The notes below the pieces were generated by a model, which had not been told where the DNA came from, made no database searches, and saw only the letters and a program-made list of their open reading frames with translations. From Laccaria trichodermophora (taxonomy: Eukaryota > Basidiomycota > Agaricomycetes > Agaricales > Hydnangiaceae), in assembly GCA_018417955.1 (NCBI GenBank), contig JACTVC010000019.1, forward strand, positions 1-64,000: 64,000 nucleotides of DNA. Reading direction: 5' to 3'. The translations under genes and the position numbers were made by a program. Position 1 is the first letter of the stretch, and each line of letters starts with the position of its first letter. Shown in pieces: positions 12,721-22,509 of the stretch.

Positions 12721-14054
12721 TTCTAGAACGCAGGCAAACGACGACCCGATTTATACAGCTTTCAACGTTTCAACGAACAGCACCACTCTGACTCCTCAAA
12801 ACCGAGGAATAGCAGCTGCCAGCCCTGTCCGGATTCATGTCCGTTCGAGTTTATATCGCAGGGGTATTCATGCGGCATCCCAGACATGGGTGCTTCGAAC
12901 GTGGGGAAGTTGGGTTATGAAGCAAGCGTCATTTGCTGCTCACCGTCGTCGGTCTTCAACGGTGCAAATGCTCTTTGGCCGTGGAAGACTGAATGCTTGA
13001 AACGAACCGGGTGAAGCCGTTAACTGTACACTAACAAAGTCTCGTTGAGAACTTGCTGGTCCAACTGCTGTCCAAGGGGGTGAAAGGCAAGTGAACATTC
13101 ACATCTTGGGGTTGTACGGCGTAGTTCTGGCATTTCTCTGGGGCTAGCTTTCTTTTAGACGGTGGAACGACTCGCTAGCCGTGACGGCAATGAAGAAAAG
13201 GACAAACATATTTTGGTAAGGACAACATGAGTTGTGTCTTCGATGCGGATGCACATTGCTCACAGGCCTTGATGCAGCGCTATCCCCTGATGGTGGGGAG
13301 CATTCAAATGGAAGGTACGGTTTCAGGCAACCAATGAACGTGGAAACCTACACCGACATCGCGATTCACGGACAAATTAGTAGGGGGTGTGAGAAGGGAA
13401 GATGGGGGAGAACAGTGGCTGTGGCGATTCTTGGTTGACACGGGGACTTCATTGGCAAAACGGGATGGCACATCATGATAGAATTGTAGCTGATAATCGT
13501 ACCAAGTAGGATTTAGTTTCATACTGCTCAAGCGCTCATGTTACAGCCACTTCTTCAACCTTCCAGGTCTTCACACATAGTCTGAGTCCTCTACGTGGTC
13601 AATGAAGGAAAATGACCTCTTAGAAAGAAGCCCGCTGCCGAGGGGACTTGTCTGTGCTAAGTGGCGAGCTCATGCCAGTGCTGGAGCTCGAATGGCGACT
13701 CGAAGGGGCATTCACCTGAACTGTAACAAAACTTCAGGGAAAGTTAACCTGGAGTTTGTACTCACCCTCTCCCTCGCCGCTTGGTTGATGTTCAGATCTG
13801 GCAACAAACTTGCGCGCTTTCACGATCGTTGTGGGCAGATTGAAAAGCTCAGTTGGGGAGCCAATGATGTGTGTATATATTGGAAATTGAGTGAAGGGAA
13901 TAAAGTTGTGCGACGGAAGAACGAAAAGCTGGGAGAAGTTCGGAGTCAGTGACGTCACTCGAATGGTTGACCCAGCATAACCAAACAATACAATGCCCAC
14001 CGCGCTTATCTTGATTCTTCACCACTTCCACCATCTCAGGCATCCCAGCGACAA
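12721..14054. other. Intergenic region upstream of gene B
   Basis: No supported gene. An open frame of 116 codons at 13,602-13,952 has no recognisable domain and is probably chance. The last 100 bases before 14,055 are pyrimidine-rich with short CCACC-type motifs, as expected for a promoter and 5' leader. Confidence 0.45.
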
Positions 14055-17000
14055 ATGTCTCTTTCCAATGTTGAATCCCAGGCCGCAGAGGATATAGAAA
14101 GACAACAGAGACGAGCAGACAGAGTTCGAAACCTCACCAAGCGCTTTCGCGTCCTCATCATTGGCCGCGCCAACGCGGGGAAGACAACCATCCTCCAGCG
14201 AGTTTGCAATACGACAGAACAGCCGAAAATTTTCAATCGGGGGGGTCATGAGGTATTCCATGTTCTATTAATCATCATCTATCATTAATTGATGTGAAAA
14301 AGATTGACTCATCCAAGCTTGATCCAACTGCACAGGTAATGTAAATCTACACTTCCTCTTGCATTTTACTGAAGGTGTGACAGAGAGGGGAGCATGATAT
14401 TGAGAATGAAATGATTTTCCAGAGTAATACGGCATTTGTCTTTCATGACTCACGTGGCTTCGAAGCAGGCAGAACATCTGAGCTGGATCATGTCAAGGAC
14501 TTTTTGCAAAAATGTTCAACTGCCAAGGAGCTCAAGGATCATCTGCATGTGATTTGGTGAGTGACTGAATTGTGACATTGAAGTGCATCTGAATACATTC
14601 TGTGTAGGTACTGCATCCCAATCAATGATGAAGCCAGACCATTTACAAGGGCAGAGATAAATTTCTTTGATGAGTGTGGGACTGGTAGAGGTGTGTAAAT
14701 TATTGATAATCTCTTGAATTTCACCTTTTCTTTTTGTGCACAGTTCCTGTTATTGTCCTGTTTACAAAAGCAGATATGCTTGATGCCCAAACCATCAAAC
14801 ACCTGGTTGATACTGGAATGGATGTTGAAGATGCTGCAAATAAAGCTCCAGAAGAGTCAGTTGCCAGGTTCGAAGAGAAATTTGGCCAGCAACTCTTCAA
14901 GAGAAAGTATCCTCCCAAGGATCATGTGTATTTTCGAGGTATAACAAACTCATTTACTCATTGACAATAGATTAATTGCATTTTACAGATATGCAAAATC
15001 CCACAAGTGACTGCAGTGAACTGCTGAGGAAGACAGCAGCCACCTTTTCAGATGATACACTCTTACAGCTGTTTCTGACAGTGCAGCAAAATAATGTGGC
15101 TCTGTCAATTGAATATGCAATTATAAGGTAGTTACTTTATTTTGAATTATATGCTGCTAAATTGCTGATTATCTAGAATAATAGAGTTGTGTTTCCAAGT
15201 TGGAAAGTATTCAAAAGAAAGAGAGAGTGGAGGGAGATGGTTGAGGACATATTGTGTTATTTTCCACATATGGTATGTGAACCTTACTTGACTATACAGC
15301 TGTAGAATAAAATAAGATATTTAAACAGGAGGTAAGCCAACATCCAGTGGGTCTCAACTAGATGCTAATGGGAGCATGCTCTGGTTTTTGAATAGAATGT
15401 AAGTCAGGATCTGGCTGGCCCTTCCTGCTTTTGCTGACAAGAGCATGCTCTGGGTTTTGAACAGAATGTAAGTCAGGATCTGGCTGGCCCTTCCTGCTTG
15501 TTGCTGACTGGAGCATGCTCTGGGTTTTGAACAGGCTGTAAGTCAGCATTTTACTGGCTATTCCTGCTTGTTGCTGACAAGAGCATGCTTTGGGTTTTGA
15601 ACAGATGGTAAGTCAGGATCTGGGTGGCCCTTCCTGCTTGTTGCTAACTAGAGCATCATCTTGGTTTTGAACAGCAAGTAAGTCAGGATCTGGCTGGCCC
15701 TTCCTGCTTGTGGCTGACAAGAGCATGCTCTGGGTTTTGAACAGGATGTAAGTCAGGATCTGGCTGGGCCTTCCTGCTTGTTGCTGACAAGAGCATGCTT
15801 TGGGTTTTGAACAGTATGTAAGTCAGGATCTGGCTGGCCCTTCCTGCTTGCTGCTGACAAGAGCATGCTCTGGGTTATAAACAGCGGGTGAGTCAGGATC
15901 TGACTGGCCCTTCCTGCTTGTTGCTGACAAGAGCATGCCTTGGGTTATAAACAGCGGGTGAGTCAGGATCTGGCTGGCCCTTCCTGCTGGTTGCTGACAA
16001 GAGCATGCTCTGGGTTTTGAACAGTATGTAAGTCAGGATCTGGCTGGCCCTTCCTGCTGGTTGCTGACAAGAGCATGCTCTGGGTTTTGAACAGGGTGTA
16101 AGTCAGGATCTGGCTGGCCCTTCCTGCTTGTTGCTGACAAGAGCATGCCTTGGGTTTTGAACAGAAAGTAAGTCAGGATCTGGCTGGCCCTTCCTGCTTG
16201 TTGCTGACAAGAGCATGCCTTGGGTTTTGAACAGGATGTAAGTCAGGATCTGACTGGCCCTTCCTGCTTGTTGCTGACAAGAGCATGCCTTGGGTTTTGA
16301 ACAGGAAGTAAGTCAGGATCTGGTTGGCCCTTCCTGCTTGTTGCTGATGAGAGCATGCTCTGGGTTTTGAACAGATTGTAAGTCAGGATTTGACTGGCCC
16401 TTCCTGCTTGTTGCTGATGAGAGCATGCCTTTGGTTTTGAACAGAAAGTAAGTCAGGATCTGGCTGGCCCTTCCTGCTTGTTGCTGATGAGAGCATGCCT
16501 TGGGTTTTGAACAGATTGTAAGTCAGGATTTGACTGGCCCTTCCTGCTTGTTGCTGATGAGAGCATGCCTTTGGTTTTGAACAGAAAGTAAGTCAGGATC
16601 TGGCTGGCCCTTCCTGCTTGTTGCTGATGAGAGCATGCCTTGGGTTTTGAACAGAAAGTAAGTCAGGATCTGGCTGGCCCTTCCTGCTTGTTGCTGACAA
16701 GAGCATGCCTTGGGTTTTGAATAGGCTGTAAGTCAGGATCTGGCTGGCCCTTTCTGCTTGTTGCTAACAAGAGCATGCCTTGGGTTTTGAACAGGAAGTA
16801 AGTCAGGATCTGGCTGGCCCTTCCTGCTTGTTGCTGACAAGAGCATGCCTTGGGTTTGAACAGCAAGTAAGTCAGGATCTGGCTGGCCCTTCCTGCTTGT
16901 TGCTGACAAGAGCATGCCTTGGGTTTTGAACAGGCTGTAAGTCAGGATCCGGCTGGCCCTTCCTGCTGGTTGCTGACAAGAGCATGCTCTGGGTTTTGAA

Positions 17001-20000
17001 CAGCAAGTAAGTCAGGATCTGACTGGCCCTTCCTGCTTGTTGCTGACAAGAGCATGCCTTGGGTTTTGAACAGGCTGTAAGTCAGGATCTGACTGGCCCT
17101 TTCTGCTTGTTGCTGACAAGAGCATGCTTTGGGTTTTGAACAGGATGTAGGTCAGGATCTGGCTGGCCCTTCCTGCTAGTTGCTGACAAGAGCATGCTCT
17201 GGGTTTTGAACAGGATGTAAGTCAGGATCTGGCTGGCCCTTTCTGCTTGTTGCTGACAAGAGCATGCCTTGGGTTTTGAACAGGATGTAAGTCAGGATCT
17301 GGCTGCCTCTTTCTGCTTGTTGCTGACAAGAGCATGCTCTGGGTTTTGAACAGGCTGTAAGTCAGGATCTGACTGGCCCTTCCTGCTTGTTGCTGACAAG
17401 AGCATGCCTTGGGTTATAAACAGCAGGTGAGTCAGGATCTGGCTGGCCCTTCCTGCTGGTTGCTGACAAGAGCATGCTCTGGGTTTTGAACAGTTTGTAA
17501 GTGGCTGGCCCTTCCTGCTTGTTGCTGACAAGAGCATGCTCTGGGTTTTAAACAGAATGTAAGTCAGGATCTGGCTGGCCCTTCCTGCTTGTTGCTGACA
17601 AGAGCATGCTTTGGGTTTTGAACAGGAAGTAAGTCAGGATCTGGCTGGCCCTTCCTGCTAGTTGCTGACAAGAGCATGCTCTGGGTTTTGAACAGCTTGT
17701 AAGTCAGGATCTGACTGGCCCTTCCTGCTTGTTGCTGACAAGAGCATGCCTTGGGTTTTGAACAGCGTGTAAGTCAGGACCTGACTGGCCCTTCCTGCTT
17801 GTTGCTGACAAGAGCATGGCCTATATTTCAAATAGAAAGTATGTCTCAGCCTTCTTCTCTTTTCATTTTGCTAAGAATGATGAGATTGTGAGTTCAGTTG
17901 TAGAATTTTAGAAAAATATTCATGAAACTCTACTTCTTCAAATAGTATGTGAGTATTATATTTTTCTTCCCATCATTTTTTTAAAACTAGTATTGACTGA
18001 ACCACATACTATTTTTAGGTGAAGAATGTCCCCAATCATACTGACTGGTCCTTGGTAAACCCTCACCACATAAATGCTATTCAGTATTCTGACCACAACA
18101 TAATTCTATGTAGATTCACAATACCAAATCCTTCAATCACATTGCCTTTCTCTGTATTGGTGTGTCTACTCTCATTTCTGACTGCTCTATCATAACTACT
18201 ATTTTACTGCTCAGTGACTGCTATCATTGCAGAGCACTCTTTTTTTCTCTGGAAACAGAAACCTTCAGCTTCTGTGAAGCGTTCACTCTGAACTTCTCGC
18301 ATAGCTGAAGCCAAGAGGGAAGGAGGAGGCAAGAATGGGTGGATCTGGGATCAACACCCATGAGTGAGCAATGAGCAGTTACAAGATACTCAGCTGGCCC
18401 AACATGATTATGCATACTGTAGGAAGTACAGTTATACAAAGCACTACATGTAGTGCAAGAGGATGGCAAGACTGCTGACAAGGTGGTGGTTCAAGACAAA
18501 AGATCAATATATTATGTAAGATATCCAAATCTAGCTATATACCACTGTTTGACTATGGCCTCTGGGCATTCCCTGCCAATCCTATATCACAAAGCCCCCC
18601 AATGTCCAGAGGGCATGTAAGGAAAACAATGGTGGGGAAGAATAATAGAATAGAAATCCTCTTGCCCCCAGAGTGAATATCAGGATAAAATGAGACCAAA
18701 AGGTAGCAAAGCAAAGAAGATGAATAAAAGAAAGAAAAAATTTGGCCCCAAATAATTTACTATCTGGAAAGCTGGTCACTGTAAGCTCCCAGCTTAACCC
18801 AGAAATACCCATATGATCCTCCCATTCTCTCTTCAGTGATGTATAACCATGAGTACTGGGAAACCATGCAAGTGGATGGCTTCCAGGTCATCCATCCCAA
18901 CTCCATTGCCTTTCCCCATCAAGATGGTGTAGCATGCTTCCATCATACTTGTGGTCTGGGTATAAGACATGTATAGTGTGATAGAGGCTTGCGCCTCTCC
19001 ACTCAGATCGTTGATCCCAACTCAACTCCCTTTACCCATCAAGATGATGTAGCTTGCTTCCATTGTGGTGTGTCATCTGGACGTGGGGAGTGTGTAATGG
19101 GATAGAGGCTTGCGCCTCTCCTCCCATCTTCCACCTATACTCCCCTACAGCCCCCCACTTTTCCAGTGTGCGAATCTCAAGAATCAAGCCAGGGAGGATA
19201 GAGGCGAAGAGATCGTGCAGTGGAAAATTACAAGCCGTGATCGTAAGTTGGTGTCAGAGTAGGTAGAGGTGGTGCCAGTTGGGTAGGAATGATGAGAGGT
19301 TGAAGGAAAGGGGGAGAGAAAAAAAAAAAAATGTTGTCATAAATCTTGCCCCCCAGAGTGGACACAGGCCATGCAACACACAAGCAGCAATCTATAAGGT
19401 TACCATGATTGAAGAAGAGTCCGCCGCATAATGTGCGAGCAGCAACTCCTCAACACTGATCCGCCGCAAAACATGCGAGCTGCAATCAGGAGCCAGAAGG
19501 TTACCATGATTGAAGAAGAGTCCGCCGCGTAATGCGCGAGCAGCAACTCCTCAACACTGATCCGCCGCGTAACTCGCGAGCGGCAATCAGTACTTCTGAG
19601 GGACTCAGAAGGTTACCATGATTGAAGAAGAGTCCGCCACGTAATGCGCGAGCTGCAACTCCTCCACACCGATCCGCCGCGAAATGCGCGAGCAGCAATC
19701 AGCCTTCTGAGAGAGCCAGAAGGTTACCATGACTGAAGAAGAGTCCGCCGCGTAATGCGCGAGCAGCAACTCTCAACCAGTTGAGGTGTCTCCCCTGCCC
19801 ATAAGAGTCCTCCAATCAAGTCTTAATGCCCCAAATAGAGGGGAGATCCTGAGGTAGCCAAAAATGTGTTTGAGCATAGCGTAGTGATTTCTGGCCCGTT
19901 CCTGGAGATCAAATACCCGTTCGAAAGCTACGAACGACACCTTTCCAACGGTATAATTCGCGTATCGTGACGAGCCGTGGTCGTTGAGATAGAGAGGAAG

Positions 20001-22035
20001 TACCCAGAAACTGCAGTTCTGGAGTAAATGCATACTGCAGACCAGGCTGTTGTCCGTTATCAACGTAAATAGGTGCGTCGGAAAGGTACGAATCCAACGT
20101 CCAAAACGGGCTATAGAACGTCCGATGCGAGCGGGTTATGACAATAGGAATGGGGAAATGGTTGTTGAAGAGATGGCACTGTAACACAAGGACCGCTCGT
20201 CCATTTGATGCGTATGAGGGCTTCCCAGAAGCGCATTGACCGTGGCTTCAAAACGAACCAAAGAACGAAAGAGGCGACCGAGATCTCGCCGAGAACGGAC
20301 GAAATATGTTCATCTTGGTCATACCAGACTGAACTAGGCGAAGCGCCGCCAACAGGTGACCGTTTGGCGAGTTCAGGGAGTCCAAAGGAAGGTGTGGATC
20401 AGGGCTTTCCAACGCAAAAAGGATGAGAGCGATACGACCGTCAGTTGGCGAGATATGACATGAACAAGTCACATGCAAATGGTTGTTGGAGGGATGGTGC
20501 TGTGACACGAGAACCGCTTGTCCGTTTGACGCGTATGAGGGCTTCCCAGAAGCGCATTGACCGTGGCTTCAAAACAAGCCAAAGAACAAAAGGAACGACG
20601 AGGTTCTCGCCGAGAACGGACGAAATATGTTCATCTTGGTCATACCAGGCTGAAGTAGGTGAAGCGCAGCCAATACGCGACCGTTTGGCGAGTTCAGGGG
20701 GTCCAAAGAAAGGTGTAAATGAGGGCTTTCCAGCGCAAAAGAGACGAGAGCAATCGGGGCGTCGGTCGGCGAGATATGAGGTGAATAAGTCCCATTTTGA
20801 TGTCCCATCAACCCCATCCAACCCAAAACCACTCCAAACCCTTCTAACCATTCAGAAACCAAGAAGAGCCATTCCAGGGAGTTCATAGAGAAGAAAGGAG
20901 GATGAGAATACTCATTCCTCAAGCAAGAAAAGCAGCAAAGATTGGGAGAGAAGCATAGTAGGGCATAGCACATAATTTCCAGAGCAGCAGACTGAACTGG
21001 AGGGATGTCAATGAACATCTGGCTGTTCTTGAGAGGCCTAGATGCTAAAAGACAAGGGAGATGGTTGAGGAACAGGTGGAGTCTGAGAGACAGTGAAGCA
21101 GCGCAAAGCAGCAGGCGACACTGGTTGCAGGCGACCTCCTCACCAAGTCAATGGCCGCATAGTCGCGAAATCCAGACATAGGTGAGAGGAACTCTCCTCA
21201 CAGTAGACTTCAGGCCGCGTAGTCGCGAAATCCCAAAGCCCAGCTGCTCAGAGTCAGCGCAGCACCCCAATCGAACAAACCTCAACCAGCTGTGCAAGCA
21301 CAAGCTAAAGTCAATGGTTCATCCAACCGAAGGATGGATGAGCCCTTTCACATGAAGTAGTAAGCCCGCCGCGAAGTGCGCGAGCAGCAGCTACCATCCA
21401 TGCTAAGGTTCCTCCTGTGATGAGCTGGTGCATTCCCACAACTCTCCAGCTCTCCCTCTACCAAGAAATGCAGACTTCAACCATGCTTTGGTGAAGTCCG
21501 CGGTGCCCCCACCATTGTGAAGCGTTCACTCTGAACTTCTCGCATAGCTGAAGCCAAGAGGGAAGGAGGAGGCAAGAATGGGTGGATCTGGGATCAACAC
21601 CCATGAGTGAGCAATGAGCAGTTACAAGATACTCAGCTGGCCCAACATGATTATGCATACTGTAGGAAGTACAGTTATACAAAGCACTACATGTAGTGCA
21701 AGAGGATGGCAAGACTGCTGACAAGGTGGTGGTTCAAGACAAAAGATCAATATATTATGTAAGATATCCAAATCTAGCTATATACCACTGTTTGACTATG
21801 GCCTCTGGGCATTCCCTGCCAATCCTATATCACAGCTTCCCCTGCCCCCTACAAATTAGCCATTCAAAAGTTCAACTTGTCTGCTGACATGGCAAAAATC
21901 AACACTGCCATTGAGGAGGCCTCTCATATGAAGACCAAGGAAGAAAAGAAACAGGCTCTTGTAAAGATTGCTATGGACAATCGTCTTCGTGAGTATCAAT
22001 ATTCCAAGTCTTCCAAGGTCTTCTCATTTATTTGA
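14055..22035 (+). CDS. P-loop GTPase with single-codon exon array, 3' end split by LTR element (gene B)
   Basis: Seven ordinary exons read cleanly: 14055-14252, 14303-14335, 14384-14556, 14608-14690, 14744-14938, 14989-15127 and 15185-15272. They sum to 303 codons and end in phase 0. Motifs are G1 GRANAGKTT, RGEHDIENEM, G3 FHDSRGFEAG, HVIWYCIP, G4 VLFTKADML, then LLRKTAATFSDDTLLQLF and a last exon with FPSWKVFKRKREW. This is the large Agaricomycete G-domain family, distinct from gene A. The exon array at 15329-17838 follows directly. Probable later exons are 17946-17948, about 18019-18054, 18115-18154 and 18214 onward, the last reading ...SFFLWKQKPSAS. That exon is split at 18272 by the retrotransposon and resumes at 21840 with PAPYKLAIQKFNLSADM, ending near 22035. 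Exons 3 to 7 use AT-ending codons, unlike the GC-ending neighbours. The G-domain part is firm, the downstream chain less so. Confidence 0.78.
15329..17838 (+). repeat. Array of 37 single-codon exon candidates separated by near-identical introns
   Basis: Three-base units begin at 15329, 15396, 15465, then every 70 bases to 16795, at 16864, then every 70 to 17494, at 17556, then every 70 to 17836. Each unit is preceded by ACAG (or ATAG) and followed by GTAAGT (GTGAGT three times; GTAGGT, GTAAGC and GTATGT once each). Between units lie about 67 nt with CTGAC, CTAAC or CTGAT some 27 nt before the AG, so each spacer has a full set of fungal intron signals. The upstream exon ends in phase 0, so each unit would add one codon. 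Units 15329-16097 read E-N-N-A-M-Q-D-Y-R-R-Y-G. Units 16165-16936 read K-D-E-I-K-I-K-K-A-E-Q-A. The rest, from 17004, read Q-A-D-D-D-A-Q-F-N-E-L-R-K. No stop codon occurs. Sixteen or so different triplets occur while the introns are almost uniform. The alternative is a minisatellite inside one long intron. Confidence 0.8.
18268..18272. repeat. Target-site duplication, left
   Basis: GCTTC lies immediately before the left LTR and is repeated immediately after the right LTR. Five-base duplications are usual for LTR retrotransposon integrases. Confidence 0.88.
18273..18591. repeat. Left LTR (319 bp)
   Basis: It begins TGTGAAGCG and ends TATATCACA, giving the TG...CA termini of an LTR. By eye it is identical in sequence and length to 21516-21834. 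Identity suggests a recent insertion. Part of a minus-strand open frame overlaps it, but the frame simply repeats in both LTRs and is not a credible gene. Confidence 0.9.
18870..19115. repeat. Two tandem copies inside the LTR element
   Basis: A unit of roughly 130 bp containing CCATCAAGATG.TGTAGC and GATAGAGGCTTGCGCCTCTCC occurs twice in a row (about 18,885-18,998 and 19,005-19,120). The second motif is a short inverted repeat (GAGGC..GCCTC) in each copy. No coding potential is seen. Confidence 0.7.
19395..19780. repeat. Four-copy tandem repeat inside the LTR element
   Basis: Units of about 100-115 bp start near 19,398, 19,497, 19,610 and 19,723. Each begins AAGGTTACCATGA.TGAAG followed by AGTCCGCC.CGTAATG.GCGAGC. 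The CCGCCGCG..CGCGAG motif recurs within each unit and again near 21,365. Units differ by a few substitutions and short insertions. Confidence 0.78.
20200..20780. repeat. Two ~316-bp direct copies inside the LTR element
   Basis: The segment with TTTGA.GCGTATGAGGGC through GAGATATGA occurs at about 20,190-20,460 and again at about 20,515-20,780, with scattered substitutions. The open frames over it on either strand are shadows of the repeat and show no domain. Confidence 0.75.
21516..21834. repeat. Right LTR (319 bp)
   Basis: By eye it is identical to the left LTR at 18273-18591, and it is followed directly by the second GCTTC at 21835-21839. Confidence 0.9.
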
Positions 22036-22509
22036 TTTTAGCTTTATAAAAGTTTCAGCCCACCTTCCCAGAATTTCATAAATGCAGCACATGTCTATAG
22101 TTACCACCCATTATGATGCACCTTTTGCCTTGTCATTCCCAAAAAAATAGATTGTGTCATTTGAGCAAAAGTAAGTCAAGGATGGTAATTTTTTTTAAAG
22201 TCCACAAGTTTTTCATGTTCTCAAGCTTCCACAGCTTGAGGGTGCCCTTGAGTTGTCTTCACAGTGTATGTGTATGGGAGCTCAAAGAGTTGTTAGAGGG
22301 GGGTGAGATAATACATGATTTATGTATTCTCCAAAGTCTGTCAGAAAAACACGAAAGATACAGATACATATTCCAAATTGCAACGTATTCACAAAGAAAG
22401 AAGACCTCTAAGTACCAACAATGGTAGAAAAAATACAGGTAGAAGAAATGACGGCTTAGCAATGAGGGAGGACTGGGGAGGTACAGATGAAGGGAGAGTG
22501 GCATCAAAC
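22036..22509. other. Region between convergent genes
   Basis: This is AT-rich non-coding sequence between the presumed 3' end of gene B and the stop codon of ATG3. It should hold the two 3' untranslated regions. No gene or repeat is seen. Confidence 0.5.

Larger units (their letters stand above)
18273..21834. mobile_element. Non-autonomous LTR retrotransposon
   Basis: The element is about 3.56 kb, with 319-bp identical direct LTRs (TG...CA) and a 5-bp target duplication GCTTC at 18268-18272 and 21835-21839. The interior has no frame resembling gag, protease, reverse transcriptase or integrase. It consists largely of nested tandem duplications, so it must be moved by proteins supplied elsewhere (LARD/TRIM-like class). 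Removing the element and one GCTTC restores an open reading frame across the junction (...KPSAS-PAPYKLA...), showing that it landed in an exon. A primer-binding site after the left LTR and a polypurine tract before the right LTR are not obvious, so the direction of transcription is undecided. Confidence 0.88.

Noticed and set aside
15329..17838. CRISPR-like array
   Set aside because: The variable part is only 3 bases and the constant part about 67, with intron signals. The host is a eukaryote.
15340..17840. Minus-strand open frames through the array coding repeats such as SATSRKGQPDPDL
   Set aside because: They arise because three 70-bp units equal 210 bp, so a repeat-wide frame stays open by chance. 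The frames stop irregularly and have no start context.
18224..21724. Matching minus-strand frames starting MSAVLPSSC in both LTRs
   Set aside because: They are the same LTR sequence seen twice and have no domain.
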